DNA of 64,000 nucleotides from Neobacillus bataviensis (GCF_019969725.1 NZ_JAHXYW010000003.1:508272-572271), one strand, 5' to 3'. Counted from the stretch's first letter, positions 1-9,170 are shown. Notes: generated from the letters alone by a model not told the origin. Made by a program: numbers and translations.

Positions 1-753
1 AAAATCGATTCGAAGCTTTTCATCCTCTTCTTCACTTTTTCGATGTTTCGCTATATATTTGTAGGCTAAATTAACAGCTTGTTTGATAATAATCTCGTCA
101 TGTTTGGAGTTTTTGTGGTCTGATTTATAATCATAAAGAAAGTTTTTATAGTCTAGGGGTAATAGGTTGATAGCTGCTATTTTATTTTTAATTATTTTGA
201 TATAAGAGTGGTATTTTGCAGTATACTGGGTTCGTTCATAGCCTTTTGCAATTGTCGCAGCGATTAGGTCCGCTAATAGAAGGATGCTATCGGACTGGTT
301 ATTATTGAATCCAAAAGTCGAATAATTAAAAAGGTCGGGAATACTCTTTGTCCCTATGTAATTTTTAAATTCATTCAAAAATGGTTTTGTTTCTTGCTCA
401 TCAGCCGTTAAGTCAAGCTGTTCAAAGGTTCTATTTAAATCATCATATATCATCCGATTTAAATATTTCATAAACGGCGTTTTATGCATAATGCCAAAGT
501 CTTCTCTAATTTTTTGCTTATCAAACACATAGGCATAAACACTGAATGGTAAATCCTTTATATCATTTAATATTGGGACTGTGTCTAATTCCATCTTTTG
601 AAAGGATTTGACCAACTCCGCTTCCAGCCATTCCTTATTAGAACTTTTCACTAGAATTGCAACAAGAATAAAGTGGGTTGAAACATCGTTTTTATCAAAA
701 GAAAAACTATAATCGCCGCATTCATTCAAAAATGCAAATTGAATATCGTCCAT
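1..753 (-). CDS. DUF3800 domain protein, C-terminus cut by window edge
   Basis: An open frame of 251 codons runs from an ATG at 751-753 off the left edge with no stop, so the C-terminus is missing. A purine-rich GGGGTGGGCAGG lies just before the ATG. Residues 8-14 read FLNECGD, followed by an aromatic/charged stretch and a hydrophobic FILVAILV strand, which is the start of the DUF3800 fold (RNase H-like, function unknown, often near mobile or defence genes). The family usually has Asp-Glu-Ser-Gly here; Asn10 replaces the first Asp. The end seen here is very Lys/Glu-rich. The family call rests on the N-terminal motif only, and no function can be assigned. Confidence 0.7.
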   Translation of the reverse strand, partial: MDDIQFAFLNECGDYSFSFDKNDVSTHFILVAILVKSSNKEWLEAELVKSFQKMELDTVPILNDIKDLPFSVYAYVFDKQKIREDFGIMHKTPFMKYLNRMIYDDLNRTFEQLDLTADEQETKPFLNEFKNYIGTKSIPDLFNYSTFGFNNNQSDSILLLADLIAATIAKGYERTQYTAKYHSYIKIIKNKIAAINLLPLDYKNFLYDYKSDHKNSKHDEIIIKQAVNLAYKYIAKHRKSEEEDEKLRIDF

Positions 754-842
754 CCTGCCCACCCCGCTAAAAAAATTTTATATCTATAATTTCAACAAAA
801 TTTAATCTAAACCTCTTAAAAATTCCTTTTTTTAGACAAATA

Positions 843-870
843 AAAAGGTTAACCAAATGGTCAACCCTTT
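843..870 (-). terminator. Intrinsic terminator of the desulfidase-family gene
   Basis: A hairpin with arms at 843-854 and 859-870 and a 4-nt loop overlaps the stop codon of the minus-strand gene. On the minus strand it is followed by a T-rich tract (TTTTTATTTG). Confidence 0.6.
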
Positions 871-2143
871 ATTTCTCCAGCATTAATTTTAAGATAAGTT
901 CATCTGTTTGGCGTGTTCCTTCATTTCCAAGCTTACAGAAGCTTTCAATACTTTTTTCCACATCATCGTGTATAAAGCCGTCCGTCGATTGGATTTCTTG
1001 ATGATTGATTGCCAACAATGCAGACTGTACGGCAACATTTGAACAGGTCGAAACTTTCATTGCACAGCCCGCTTTGGCCCCGTCGCAAATCATTCCTGAT
1101 ACGTTTCCGATTGTATTTTGAATAGCCGCTTTTATTTGCTGAAGCCCGCCATCTAGCAGGTAAACAATGGCTCCACTCGCACCCATGCCGGCAGCTGTTA
1201 CCCCGCATAATGCAGAGAGGCGGCCGAATTTCGATTTGATATGAATGGTAATGAGGTGGCTCAGTGCAACAGCCCGAATCATTTTATCCTCTGAAACCTT
1301 CAGCTTTTCTGCCGCTGCAACAACTGGAAGTGTCACGGCAATTCCCTGATTGCCGCTCCCTGTATTGGCCATTACCGGAAGTGTTGAACCTGCCATTCTG
1401 GCATCTGACCCTGCAGCCGCTAGCGACATAGCGGCAGTAGCAATATCATCTGAAAGGATTCCTTTTTTTACATTTAGTTTAATCGTTTTCCCTACTTTTA
1501 ATCCATAATCACCGGAAAGTCCCTCATTTCCAATAGAACGGTTTAATTCAATACTCTTTTTAACCAGCGTTAAGTCCTTAAGATCCGCCTCTAATACCCA
1601 TTCATATATTTCATCAATAGTTAATGCTTCTAATTCCTCTTCATCTGTTTGGATGCCAATATTCTCACATCCGCCAAGGAAAACTGCTATCTCATCAACT
1701 TCGATTAAGGTGATATTACTGTGATTATCAGAAATGACCACTTTTGCTGTCTGTTGATCTGTTTCTACGATGACTTCAATATATAGTCTTTTTGGAGTAT
1801 CAGCTTGTCCGGCTATTACTTTTCCTTCTTCAATGAGCTTTAAAGCTGAGCGCTCATCTTCAATTGTGAGTCCTTCTAAAATTTCTAGGTTTTTATCTGG
1901 ATTGCCTGCTGAAGCTCCTAGCGCAGCTGCGAACTCGAGTCCTTTTGATGACATCCCTGGAATTCCAACAGATTTTGCATTTTTAATAATATTCCCGCTT
2001 GCTTTTACGGTAATTGCCTGTATTTCACCCTTTGCATGGCTCTTTGCTGTGGCCGCTGCCAAGGCAATCGCTACTGGTTCCGTACAACCAAGGGCAACAA
2101 CTAGTTCTTTCTCTAAAACAGCTAATATTTTATGCTTTTCCAT
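869..2143 (-). CDS. L-cysteine desulfidase / serine dehydratase-alpha-like protein (UPF0597)
   Basis: This 424-aa protein matches the UPF0597/CyuA-type family, whose members break down L-cysteine to pyruvate, ammonia and sulfide using a labile [4Fe-4S] cluster, and which is related to the alpha chain of iron-sulfur serine dehydratases. The N-terminus has the GCTEP motif (Cys20). Near residues 350-366 lies a second cysteine group (MICDGAKAGCAM, then STCSN), expected to supply cluster ligands. Glycine-rich segments (GNIIKNAKSVGIPG, ANTGSGNQG) are typical. Length is normal for the family. The start is an ATG preceded by AGGGGG. It is transcribed alone and ends in its own hairpin. The cysteine rather than serine substrate is inferred from the family. 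Confidence 0.8.
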   Translation of the reverse strand: MEKHKILAVLEKELVVALGCTEPVAIALAAATAKSHAKGEIQAITVKASGNIIKNAKSVGIPGMSSKGLEFAAALGASAGNPDKNLEILEGLTIEDERSALKLIEEGKVIAGQADTPKRLYIEVIVETDQQTAKVVISDNHSNITLIEVDEIAVFLGGCENIGIQTDEEELEALTIDEIYEWVLEADLKDLTLVKKSIELNRSIGNEGLSGDYGLKVGKTIKLNVKKGILSDDIATAAMSLAAAGSDARMAGSTLPVMANTGSGNQGIAVTLPVVAAAEKLKVSEDKMIRAVALSHLITIHIKSKFGRLSALCGVTAAGMGASGAIVYLLDGGLQQIKAAIQNTIGNVSGMICDGAKAGCAMKVSTCSNVAVQSALLAINHQEIQSTDGFIHDDVEKSIESFCKLGNEGTRQTDELILKLMLEK

Positions 2144-2251
2144 ATTGTCCCCCTGCTAAGATCACTTTTCTAATATTCTACCATAATTAGTCCAAAGGTT
2201 TTAAATCAACTTTCTTCCAATCATTTTGGGACCAGACATACCTAAATAAAA

Positions 2252-2289
2252 AATGCCTTTGTCTCTTTAGGTTTGAAGACAAAGGCATT
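2252..2289 (-). terminator. Terminator downstream of purU
   Basis: Perfect 13-bp inverted repeat (AATGCCTTTGTCT at 2252-2264 against 2277-2289), followed on the minus strand by TTTTATTT. Confidence 0.85.
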
Positions 2290-2296
2290 ACTTTGA

Positions 2297-3196
2297 TTAA
2301 AATACAATCGTTTTATTTTGATGAACAATAATTCGGTCTTCTATGTGCCATTTTACGGCACGGGCCAATACGCTTCGTTCTATAGAGCGGCCAATTTTCT
2401 TTAAGGTATCGACATTTGCACGGTGGTCAACGCGGGCAATATCCTGCTCGATAATCGGACCCTCGTCCAAATCATTTGTAACATAATGTGACGTTGCTCC
2501 AATTAATTTTACTCCGCGGCCATATGCTCGTTCGTACGGTCTTGCTCCAATGAAGGCAGGTAAGAAAGAATGGTGAATGTTGATTATTTTATTTGGATTT
2601 GCTGCCACAAAATTCGGTGTTAAAATCTGCATATAACGTGCTAGTACGATTAAATCGACATCATATTCCTTTAGCAGCTGAAGCTGCTTTTCTTCGACCT
2701 GTTGACGAATATCTTTGTTGGCTGGAATATAGTAGAATGGTATCTTTAGACCCTCAACCACATCCCTTGCCTCTTCATGGTTACTAATAACAAGAGCAAT
2801 TTCTGTCATTAAATCGCCGCTTTGCCATTCCCATAAAAGCTCTTGTAGACAGTGCAATTCCTTTGAAACAAAAATAGCTGCTTTCTTTACTTTATAAACC
2901 GGAGTTAGCCGCCAGTCCATTGAAAATTTTTCTGAAATATCTGTAAACTGCTGTTCCATACCGGCAGCTTTTTCTTTTAAACCTGGGCATTCAAACTCAA
3001 TACGAATGAAAAATATGCCGCCCTCTGGATTGGTTGAGTACTGACTCGACTCAAGGATATTGGCATCATAAGAAAATAAAAACTGCGAGATGGCGGAAAC
3101 AATTCCCGGCTGATCTGGACAGCTGACTAATAAACGTCCGCGATTTTGATTCTGGTGTTTAAATTGTTCAATTTGATCTATAAAAGTAGTGTTCAT
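2297..3196 (-). CDS. purU: Formyltetrahydrofolate deformylase
   Basis: The enzyme hydrolyses 10-formyl-THF to THF and formate, which balances one-carbon pools and supplies formate for PurT. At 299 aa it has the usual two parts: an ACT domain at about residues 20-95 (RGRLLVSCPDQPGIVSAIS) and a formyltransferase catalytic domain at about 100-299. The catalytic set is visible: INIHHSFLPAF with its His, GATSHYV with the second His, and DLDEGPIIEQD with the Asp. A GGAAAGG sequence sits ahead of the ATG. It is a single-gene unit with a strong terminator. The assignment is firm. Confidence 0.95.
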   Translation of the reverse strand: MNTTFIDQIEQFKHQNQNRGRLLVSCPDQPGIVSAISQFLFSYDANILESSQYSTNPEGGIFFIRIEFECPGLKEKAAGMEQQFTDISEKFSMDWRLTPVYKVKKAAIFVSKELHCLQELLWEWQSGDLMTEIALVISNHEEARDVVEGLKIPFYYIPANKDIRQQVEEKQLQLLKEYDVDLIVLARYMQILTPNFVAANPNKIINIHHSFLPAFIGARPYERAYGRGVKLIGATSHYVTNDLDEGPIIEQDIARVDHRANVDTLKKIGRSIERSVLARAVKWHIEDRIIVHQNKTIVF

Positions 3197-3334
3197 GATA
3201 AAAAACCTTTCCGATTAATTATTGAAAATCATTATACCCTAGGTTTTCTTTAATGTTAAGAAATTTCTTGAAAATTTCCAATCTGTTTACATAATATAAT
3301 TATGTATAACTTTAGCTAAAACCAACACAATAAA

Positions 3335-3366
3335 AAAACATATGCCTCAAATGAAGCATATGTTTT
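3335..3366 (-). terminator. Terminator of the LmrB-like exporter gene
   Basis: Perfect 11-bp stem (3335-3345 with 3356-3366, AAAACATATGC type). The 5' A-run of the plus strand supplies a T-tract on the minus strand. Confidence 0.85.
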
Positions 3367-3371
3367 CTAAT

Positions 3372-4814
3372 TTATTCCTGCATTTTGAATCTTACCCTCT
3401 GACGTCTTTTTCCTTCCATTTCATTCTCGGATTTTCGGTCCTTTTTTATAAAAAAGGAAAGGATCAGCGCGAGTAATGTAAGAATTGAAACGACCATGAA
3501 AGCAATATTGGCTCCATACATATCAGGATAAGTAATGTCTGGCCGATGCTTTGCTTTTTCCGCAGTTGTGGTCATGACGGTTACAAGGATTGCTGTCCCG
3601 ACGGAAGCGGCAATCATTTTCATCGTATTATCCATTGCCGCCCCATGAGGAATTAAACGCTTGGGCAATTGGTTTAATGCAGCCGTAGCCACAGGCATCA
3701 TTGTCATCGAAAGACCCAACATTCTGATACTATATAGTATCGTAATGTAGTCCATTGAAGTGGTTGGACCTAGGTTAGTAAACGCAAATGAAGCAGCTGT
3801 CATAATGATTAACCCGATTATGACCAGCCATCTTGCCCCAATTTTATCAAACACTCGCCCAATAATAGGGGCCATCAGTCCACTGACAAGGGCACCAGGC
3901 AACAGGGCCAGACCTGCATCGAAGGCAGAAAAATCCCTCATATTCTGCATAAACAAAGGAATAATGGTCTCTGCACCAATTAACCCCATAAAGCCAATCA
4001 TTCCTATGATAATTGCAAATGGGAAAATAGAATACTTAAAAACACCAAATTCTAGCATCGGGTGCTTCAATCGGACCTGTCTGGAGATAAACAAAATTAA
4101 TGAAACTCCGCCAATTCCTAATGAAATTAATGTAATAGTGTTTAACCAGCCATAATTTCCTGCACTGGTAAACCCATATAGGAGTCCACCGAACCCAAAT
4201 GAAGATAAAATAATCGAAAGCACATCGACCTTTGGTTTAGAAATCTCGGTTACATTTTTTAAAGCCAAAAATGCTACGACAATATCTACAAGCGCAATTG
4301 GCATAATGATGAAAAACAAAATCCGCCATGAGAAATGGGACGTTACCCACCCTGATAATGCCGGGCCAATGGCTGGGGCAAATGAAATGACCAGTCCGAC
4401 CAATCCCATAGCTGAACCTCGTTTATTTACAGGAAAAATCATTAAAAATACCGTTTGCATCAAGGGAAGCATGACACCTGCCCCCATCGACTGGATAACC
4501 CTTCCAAGTAAAAGAAATTCAAAATTGGGAGCAACCCCGCTCACTAGTGTCCCAAAAGCAAAAATGCTCATCGCAGAAATAAACAGCTGCCTGGTTGTAA
4601 ACCTTTCTAATAAAAAGGCACTAATGGGAATCATAATCCCATTTACCAACATAAAAACAGTTGTCAGCCATTGTGCACTGTTTGCGGTTACGTTCATTTC
4701 TTTCATAATTGGAGGAATTGCTGTAATCATTAATGTCTGATTTAATATCGCAATGAAAGTTCCTGCAAGTAAAAGCGCCACAATTGTGGAATGCTTATTT
4801 TCCGATATCGACAT
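3372..4814 (-). CDS. DHA2-family multidrug MFS exporter (LmrB/EmrB-like)
   Basis: A 480-aa integral membrane protein with about 14 hydrophobic segments, typical of the DHA2 (EmrB/QacA) drug:H+ antiporters. The N-terminal stretch AILNQTLMITAIPPIMKEM followed by NSAQWLTTVFML and then LGRVIQSMGAGVMLPLM is the DHA2 signature and closely resembles Bacillus LmrB (lincomycin resistance). The C-terminus is short, cytoplasmic and very basic. No TetR/LmrA-like regulator lies beside it here. It probably exports toxic hydrophobic compounds; the substrate cannot be told from sequence. Confidence 0.85.
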   Translation of the reverse strand: MSISENKHSTIVALLLAGTFIAILNQTLMITAIPPIMKEMNVTANSAQWLTTVFMLVNGIMIPISAFLLERFTTRQLFISAMSIFAFGTLVSGVAPNFEFLLLGRVIQSMGAGVMLPLMQTVFLMIFPVNKRGSAMGLVGLVISFAPAIGPALSGWVTSHFSWRILFFIIMPIALVDIVVAFLALKNVTEISKPKVDVLSIILSSFGFGGLLYGFTSAGNYGWLNTITLISLGIGGVSLILFISRQVRLKHPMLEFGVFKYSIFPFAIIIGMIGFMGLIGAETIIPLFMQNMRDFSAFDAGLALLPGALVSGLMAPIIGRVFDKIGARWLVIIGLIIMTAASFAFTNLGPTTSMDYITILYSIRMLGLSMTMMPVATAALNQLPKRLIPHGAAMDNTMKMIAASVGTAILVTVMTTTAEKAKHRPDITYPDMYGANIAFMVVSILTLLALILSFFIKKDRKSENEMEGKRRQRVRFKMQE

Positions 4815-4961
4815 ACATCCATCCCCCTAGTTTTAAAAATTATACTTTTATAGATTAACGGATTTTACCTTTTAGTTCCAATTTACTGCTTTCTTTCCAA
4901 CGAATAACTTTTATAAAAAAACAGAATGATTCAGCAAGAGAAACCCAAAAAAACCAATAAT

Positions 4962-5005
4962 GAAAAAGGGTAAACCTATTTCATTTAATAGGTTTACCCT
5001 TTTTC
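4962..5005 (-). terminator. Strong terminator downstream of glgC
   Basis: Perfect 19-bp stem, arms 4962-4980 and 4987-5005, with a 6-nt loop. The A-run and T-run are inside the stem, so it could work in both directions, but only glgC points into it. Confidence 0.9.
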
Positions 5006-5016
5006 ATTGTATTTTT

Positions 5017-6210
5017 TTAGGATAAAACTGAATTTGCCTTATTCAATAATTTCATCTCTTGAATAGTTGGATCGATAGTTTCATGATTGCCAACCAGCAA
5101 TAAATGCTCTTCAGGGTTCGTTGAGACCATAATCACACCATTCTTAATTAAGGAATTGCTTCCTATGACGGCATTTTCGATCCATACATTTTCTTCTACA
5201 ATCGTACCTGGTAAAATGACAGAGTTTTTTATCGAAGCACCCTTTGCTATCTTTACTCCGCTAAAGATTACAGACTTTTCAATGGTACCTGACAGTTCAC
5301 AGCCCTCGCTTAATATGCTGTGGTACACCTTGGCACTTTCGGCTAAATATAATGGCGGATTATTTTTCTCAACAGTATGGATTTTCCACTCCGGGTTTTG
5401 CAAAAAAATGTTTTTTTCCTTATTTAAAAGGTCTAAGTTAGCTTGCCAATAACTATGGACAGTACCTACATCCTTCCAATAATTATTAAATTGGTAAACA
5501 TACATCTGCAATCCATCAGTCAGCATCGTTGGAATTATATCCTTGCCAAAATCCCTATAAGAGAATTCTTTTTTCTCATCCTGAATCAAATATTCCTTTA
5601 AAATCTGCCATTTAAAAATATAGATTCCCATCGACGCTAAATTCGAAGTTGGATTAGTTGGTTTTTCCTCAAAATCCATAATTTTATTTGTTGACTTATT
5701 GATTTTGGTTAGGCCGAAGCGGCTTGCCTCTTTCCATGGAACCTTGACTACGGCAATTGTACAATCAGCTTCAGTTTCAATATGCTGTTTTAGCATAATT
5801 GAGTAATCCATTTTATAGACTTGGTCAGCAGAAAGAATTAGAACATAAACTGGGTTATATTGGTCAATAAATTCAATATTTTGAAAGACGGCATGAGAAG
5901 TGCCTGCATACCATTCAATTCCAGTATCATTCCGTTGATATGGCGGTAGTATTGTTAAACCGCCGTCCCGATTATATAGATTCCATAGCTGACTGTTCCC
6001 TAAGTGAGAATGGAGTACCAGCGGTCGGTATTGAGTTAAAATGCCTATTGTTTCAATTCCTGAATTTTTACAATTACTCAAACTAAAATCAATTATCCGG
6101 TATTTTCCACCAAATGGTACTGCTGGTTTGACGATATTATTTGTAAGCTGCTCTAATCTCGTACCCCTTCCTCCTGCCAATAGCATTGCAATCCACTTTT
6201 TCTTATCCAT
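5017..6210 (-). CDS. glgC: Glucose-1-phosphate adenylyltransferase
   Basis: This enzyme makes ADP-glucose from glucose-1-phosphate and ATP, the committed step of glycogen synthesis. The 397-aa protein has the nucleotidyltransferase domain (MLLAGGRGTRLEQLTNN, then KPAVPFGGKYRIIDF), the substrate-binding FEEKP, YWKDVGTVHSYW, and a C-terminal left-handed beta-helix (SVIFSGVKIAKGASIKNSVI). One family motif is altered: SADQVYKMDY stands where SGDHIYKMDY is usual. In Bacillus the gene normally lies in glgBCDAP, whereas here it is alone with a terminator on its 3' side. It could be an extra copy or an enzyme with a shifted role. The family call is firm. Confidence 0.9.
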   Translation of the reverse strand: MDKKKWIAMLLAGGRGTRLEQLTNNIVKPAVPFGGKYRIIDFSLSNCKNSGIETIGILTQYRPLVLHSHLGNSQLWNLYNRDGGLTILPPYQRNDTGIEWYAGTSHAVFQNIEFIDQYNPVYVLILSADQVYKMDYSIMLKQHIETEADCTIAVVKVPWKEASRFGLTKINKSTNKIMDFEEKPTNPTSNLASMGIYIFKWQILKEYLIQDEKKEFSYRDFGKDIIPTMLTDGLQMYVYQFNNYWKDVGTVHSYWQANLDLLNKEKNIFLQNPEWKIHTVEKNNPPLYLAESAKVYHSILSEGCELSGTIEKSVIFSGVKIAKGASIKNSVILPGTIVEENVWIENAVIGSNSLIKNGVIMVSTNPEEHLLLVGNHETIDPTIQEMKLLNKANSVLS

Positions 6211-6431
6211 TTCCCTCCACCTCTTATTTTTTTATTTTCTCTATACTTCTATTATCTCCGAATTTTTCCATCATCTCGGAAGACTTGTTACAGCATTGTG
6301 AATACTGACAGATTTTTCATCGACACATTTGGTGTCCGAAACACTAGAATTGACTAATAATGTCGGAATTTTATGTATAACGGCTCTCTGACAAACACAC
6401 AAAAAAAATATTTTAAAATAACATAAAAAAA

Positions 6432-6455
6432 CCCCAGCCGCTTACGGAACTGGAG
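6432..6455 (-). terminator. Terminator of the 41-aa membrane protein gene
   Basis: On the minus strand, two stacked stems (CTCCAG with CTGGGG, then CCG with CGG around TAAG) are followed by TTTTTTTA. Confidence 0.7.
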
Positions 6456-6476
6456 CTGTTTAATTTATATATACCA

Positions 6477-6602
6477 CTACTTACCCATAATAAAATCGAT
6501 ACCTATTATGACAATGGACATGACAAAAAATACAGAATTTACTACTAATCCAATCGGTTCATATACTTCATCCTGAAATTGGTCTGGTTCTTGATCGTCC
6601 AT
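6477..6602 (-). CDS. Small single-pass membrane protein, 41 aa
   Basis: A 41-codon frame starts at an ATG (6600-6602) with a near-perfect GGAGGTGACAATA ribosome site and ends at TAG (6477-6479). The first half is acidic (MDDQEPDQFQDEVYEP) and the second is one hydrophobic helix (about residues 18-38) ending in MGK. It has its own terminator 20 bases downstream. The strong translation start, domain layout and terminator support a real gene. No family is recognised; it looks like the short spore- or stress-associated membrane peptides common in Bacillaceae, but that is only analogy. Confidence 0.7.
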   Translation of the reverse strand: MDDQEPDQFQDEVYEPIGLVVNSVFFVMSIVIIGIDFIMGK

Positions 6603-6706
6603 TATTGTCACCTCCAATCCATGCAACGTTGTAAAAACATTATATGAGGATTATAATTTTTCGTATAGGACAACCATTTAATTCTTTCAAAAATCCAAAA
6701 TAATTT

Positions 6707-7639
6707 TTAATAACCACGTTTACAATTAACTTTATTATGCAATGGCTTATTTTCTTCGAGATTTTTTAACGTTTTAAGAAAACACGTAACGCCTTCATCA
6801 GGTGTGGTAACCGCCGATATATGGGGTGTGATATAAACTCTTGGATGATTCCATATTGGGTTATCCTTCAGGAGCGGCTCTTGTGCGAAGACATCAAGAA
6901 CTGCGAAACTAACATGGTAATTATCTAATGCTTCAAGCAGAGCCTCCTCACGAATTGATGCCCCTCTCCCTACATTTATAAAACCCGCTTTGGATAATTG
7001 TTTAAAAATAGGTTCATCAAAGAAAGCGGCCGTTTGTTCTGTCAAAGGTAGGGTATTGATGATATAATTCGTCTCCCTAAGATGTGAAAAATGAGAATCG
7101 ACTGTCAGGACCTCTTTGAAATCTTCTTTAGCTCTTCCACTTAAGGAAACGCCATAAACTTCCATACCTAATCCAGATAATATTTTCGCTGTAGTCTGAC
7201 CAATCTCACCTGTTCCAAAGATCATGACTTTTTGTTTATTTAATAATTTCGGTGTCTTTGGCAGCCACTTTTTTTTCTGTTTTAATGCTTGAAATTCATC
7301 GTGAAACTGCAAATCTTTTAGAATATAGCTCAAACAATATTCAGCAATTCTTTGTCCAAATGAACAAATCGTCCTAGTTAACAATACCTCTTCATTCCAG
7401 TCTTTTTGAAATAAAAAGCGGTCGACCCCCGCCCCAAGGGAGTGAACCCATTTAACATGACTGTAATCATATTCGGATTTTAAATTAAAAGTTACCAAGG
7501 CATCCGCCCAGCCTAAATCGTCCTGTGACATCTCTTCTTCGGATTTAAAACGAAAATTATTATGCAGGTTTTCTTTTTCTATTAACGTCTTCAGCTCTAA
7601 AAACATCGGGCTGACGACTAGTATATTGTTTATGTTCAT
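6707..7639 (-). CDS. D-2-hydroxyacid dehydrogenase family protein
   Basis: A 310-aa NAD(P)-dependent 2-hydroxyacid dehydrogenase. The Rossmann motif MIFGTGEIGQTTAKIL lies near residue 140. The catalytic Arg is in NVGRGASI, the Glu in FAQEPLLKDNP, and the His in YITPHIS. The N-terminal catalytic half is less conserved (WVHSLGAGVDRFLF is the substrate-loop motif). This matches the phosphoglycerate-dehydrogenase-like or hydroxypyruvate/glyoxylate reductase branch rather than true SerA, because the C-terminal ACT domain is absent. The physiological substrate is unknown. It is a single gene, divergent from the downstream HAD gene. Confidence 0.85.
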   Translation of the reverse strand: MNINNILVVSPMFLELKTLIEKENLHNNFRFKSEEEMSQDDLGWADALVTFNLKSEYDYSHVKWVHSLGAGVDRFLFQKDWNEEVLLTRTICSFGQRIAEYCLSYILKDLQFHDEFQALKQKKKWLPKTPKLLNKQKVMIFGTGEIGQTTAKILSGLGMEVYGVSLSGRAKEDFKEVLTVDSHFSHLRETNYIINTLPLTEQTAAFFDEPIFKQLSKAGFINVGRGASIREEALLEALDNYHVSFAVLDVFAQEPLLKDNPIWNHPRVYITPHISAVTTPDEGVTCFLKTLKNLEENKPLHNKVNCKRGY

Positions 7640-7757
7640 TTTCGCACCTCTCTTTTTTTGTATTTTACCATTATTTTATGTAAAACTTTACAAGCTACTG
7701 TGCCGATTAATCTGTTATAGTAATGTTAAGAAACAGTAGAAAGGAACATATTAAACT

Positions 7758-8585
7758 ATGAAATGTTTATCCATAGATTTAGATGGTACTTTGTTAAACT
7801 CTGAGCATGAAATTTCAGATGAAAATGTGGATACCTTAAACGAATTGCAACAACAGGGACACTGCATCATTTTAAACACTGGCCGGGCATATGCTGATGT
7901 CATCAAATTGAAAGCCGTGCAAAATATGGAGGTACCTATTTTTTGCATCAATGGCTCCAATATATATTCTAGTAAGAGAGATTTACTTTATGAAGCAACC
8001 CTTTCTATTTCTGTTTATAAAAAAATATTTTCGATTTTAAAGGAATTAGGCGTAGGAATTCTTGTTTATACGAATTATGGTGGATTCCCATCCACTCTCC
8101 CTCCATTACATGGTAAATCGAGAGAAGAACTGGATGTTCTTTTTCATGAATTCAAGTATGATGAAATTTTGATGAAAGAGAATCTAAAAATCTATAAACT
8201 TATCGCTTTAACACACTTTGATCAATTGGAAAAAGTGGAAACAGTCAAAAAAGCACTGGCCGGTAAATTCGATATTTCGCTAGCCTCCTCTTTTCCAAAT
8301 AATGTGGAAATTACTTCAAGTGAGGCACATAAAGGGAAAGCTTTACTGCGCTACCAAAAAATGATGAATATCTCCTTTGATGAAATTATCGCATTTGGTG
8401 ATGGCGGCAACGATCTTGCTCAATTTGAAGTAGCTGACATTTCCATTGCAATGGGAAACGCTCCCCTTCATGTTCAACAAAAAGCCGATATCATCACAAA
8501 AACAAATGATGAAAATGGTTTTGCTTATGCGGTTCGTCACCTTTTGAAATTGACCCGCCCTGAGGAAGAACCAACTGTTAGCTAA
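7758..8585 (+). CDS. Cof-type HAD phosphatase
   Basis: A 275-aa haloacid-dehalogenase superfamily member of the Cof/type IIB class. Motif I is SIDLDGTLLNSEH at residues 5-17 (nucleophile and general-acid Asp). Motif II is ILNTGR. A large cap domain lies in the middle. The Lys of motif III is near EAHKGKALL, and motif IV is IAFGDGGNDLAQFEVA. Such enzymes hydrolyse sugar phosphates, FMN or PLP; the substrate here is unknown. The ATG follows AGAAAGGAAC. It shares a bidirectional terminator with hpt on the other strand. Confidence 0.88.
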   Translation: MKCLSIDLDGTLLNSEHEISDENVDTLNELQQQGHCIILNTGRAYADVIKLKAVQNMEVPIFCINGSNIYSSKRDLLYEATLSISVYKKIFSILKELGVGILVYTNYGGFPSTLPPLHGKSREELDVLFHEFKYDEILMKENLKIYKLIALTHFDQLEKVETVKKALAGKFDISLASSFPNNVEITSSEAHKGKALLRYQKMMNISFDEIIAFGDGGNDLAQFEVADISIAMGNAPLHVQQKADIITKTNDENGFAYAVRHLLKLTRPEEEPTVS

Positions 8586-8587
8586 AT

Positions 8588-8625
8588 AAAAGGCATTCAC
8601 TTTCTCTCATGAGTGAATGCCTTTT
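8588..8625. terminator. Bidirectional terminator between the HAD gene and hpt
   Basis: Perfect 14-bp stem (8588-8601 with 8612-8625) flanked by an A-run and a T-run, placed between two converging genes. Confidence 0.9.
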
Positions 8626-8639
8626 TTATACAAATATGC

Positions 8640-9170
8640 TTAACATTCCTCAACAGTAGCAATATAGGGTAAGTTTCGATACATTTGGGCGTAGTCGATT
8701 CCATAGCCGACAATAAATTCATCCGGAATGACAAAACCGACATAATCGACAGGCAGTTCAACCCTTCTACGTTCAGGCTTGTCTAGAAGAGTACAAATTT
8801 TGATTTTTTTAGGTTTATGGGACTTCAAATGTTTACTAAGGAAATTGAGAGTGAGCCCACTATCAATAATATCCTCAACCACTACGACATTCTGATTGGT
8901 AATATTCGCATCCAAATCCTTCAAAAGCCTTACTTTCCCGGTGGTTTCTGTTTCATCTCCGTAGCTTGAAACCGAGATAAAATCGACTTTAATATCCCCC
9001 TTCATTTCACGGATGAGATCTGCTGCAAAGACAAATGAACCTTTCAATACAATGATTAACACAATAGGTTCATTATTAAAATCCTTTTCAATTTCTACCG
9101 CAAGATTTTTCACTCTTTGTTTAATGTCTGTTTCAGAAATCATCGTGCCTTTAATTTCGTATGCCATCAT
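8640..9170 (-). CDS. hpt: Hypoxanthine phosphoribosyltransferase
   Basis: A 176-aa purine salvage enzyme that makes IMP/GMP from hypoxanthine/guanine and PRPP. The PRPP-binding motif VVVVEDIIDSGLTLNFL is present, as is the VDYVGFVIPDEFIVGYGIDY segment that recognises the base. In Bacillus the main hprT gene sits between tilS and ftsH. Here the neighbours are a HAD phosphatase and a broken germination gene, so this may be a second copy. The start lies at tandem ATG codons 8 nt after GAAGGAAGTG; either could be used. Confidence 0.9.
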   Translation of the reverse strand: MMAYEIKGTMISETDIKQRVKNLAVEIEKDFNNEPIVLIIVLKGSFVFAADLIREMKGDIKVDFISVSSYGDETETTGKVRLLKDLDANITNQNVVVVEDIIDSGLTLNFLSKHLKSHKPKKIKICTLLDKPERRRVELPVDYVGFVIPDEFIVGYGIDYAQMYRNLPYIATVEEC

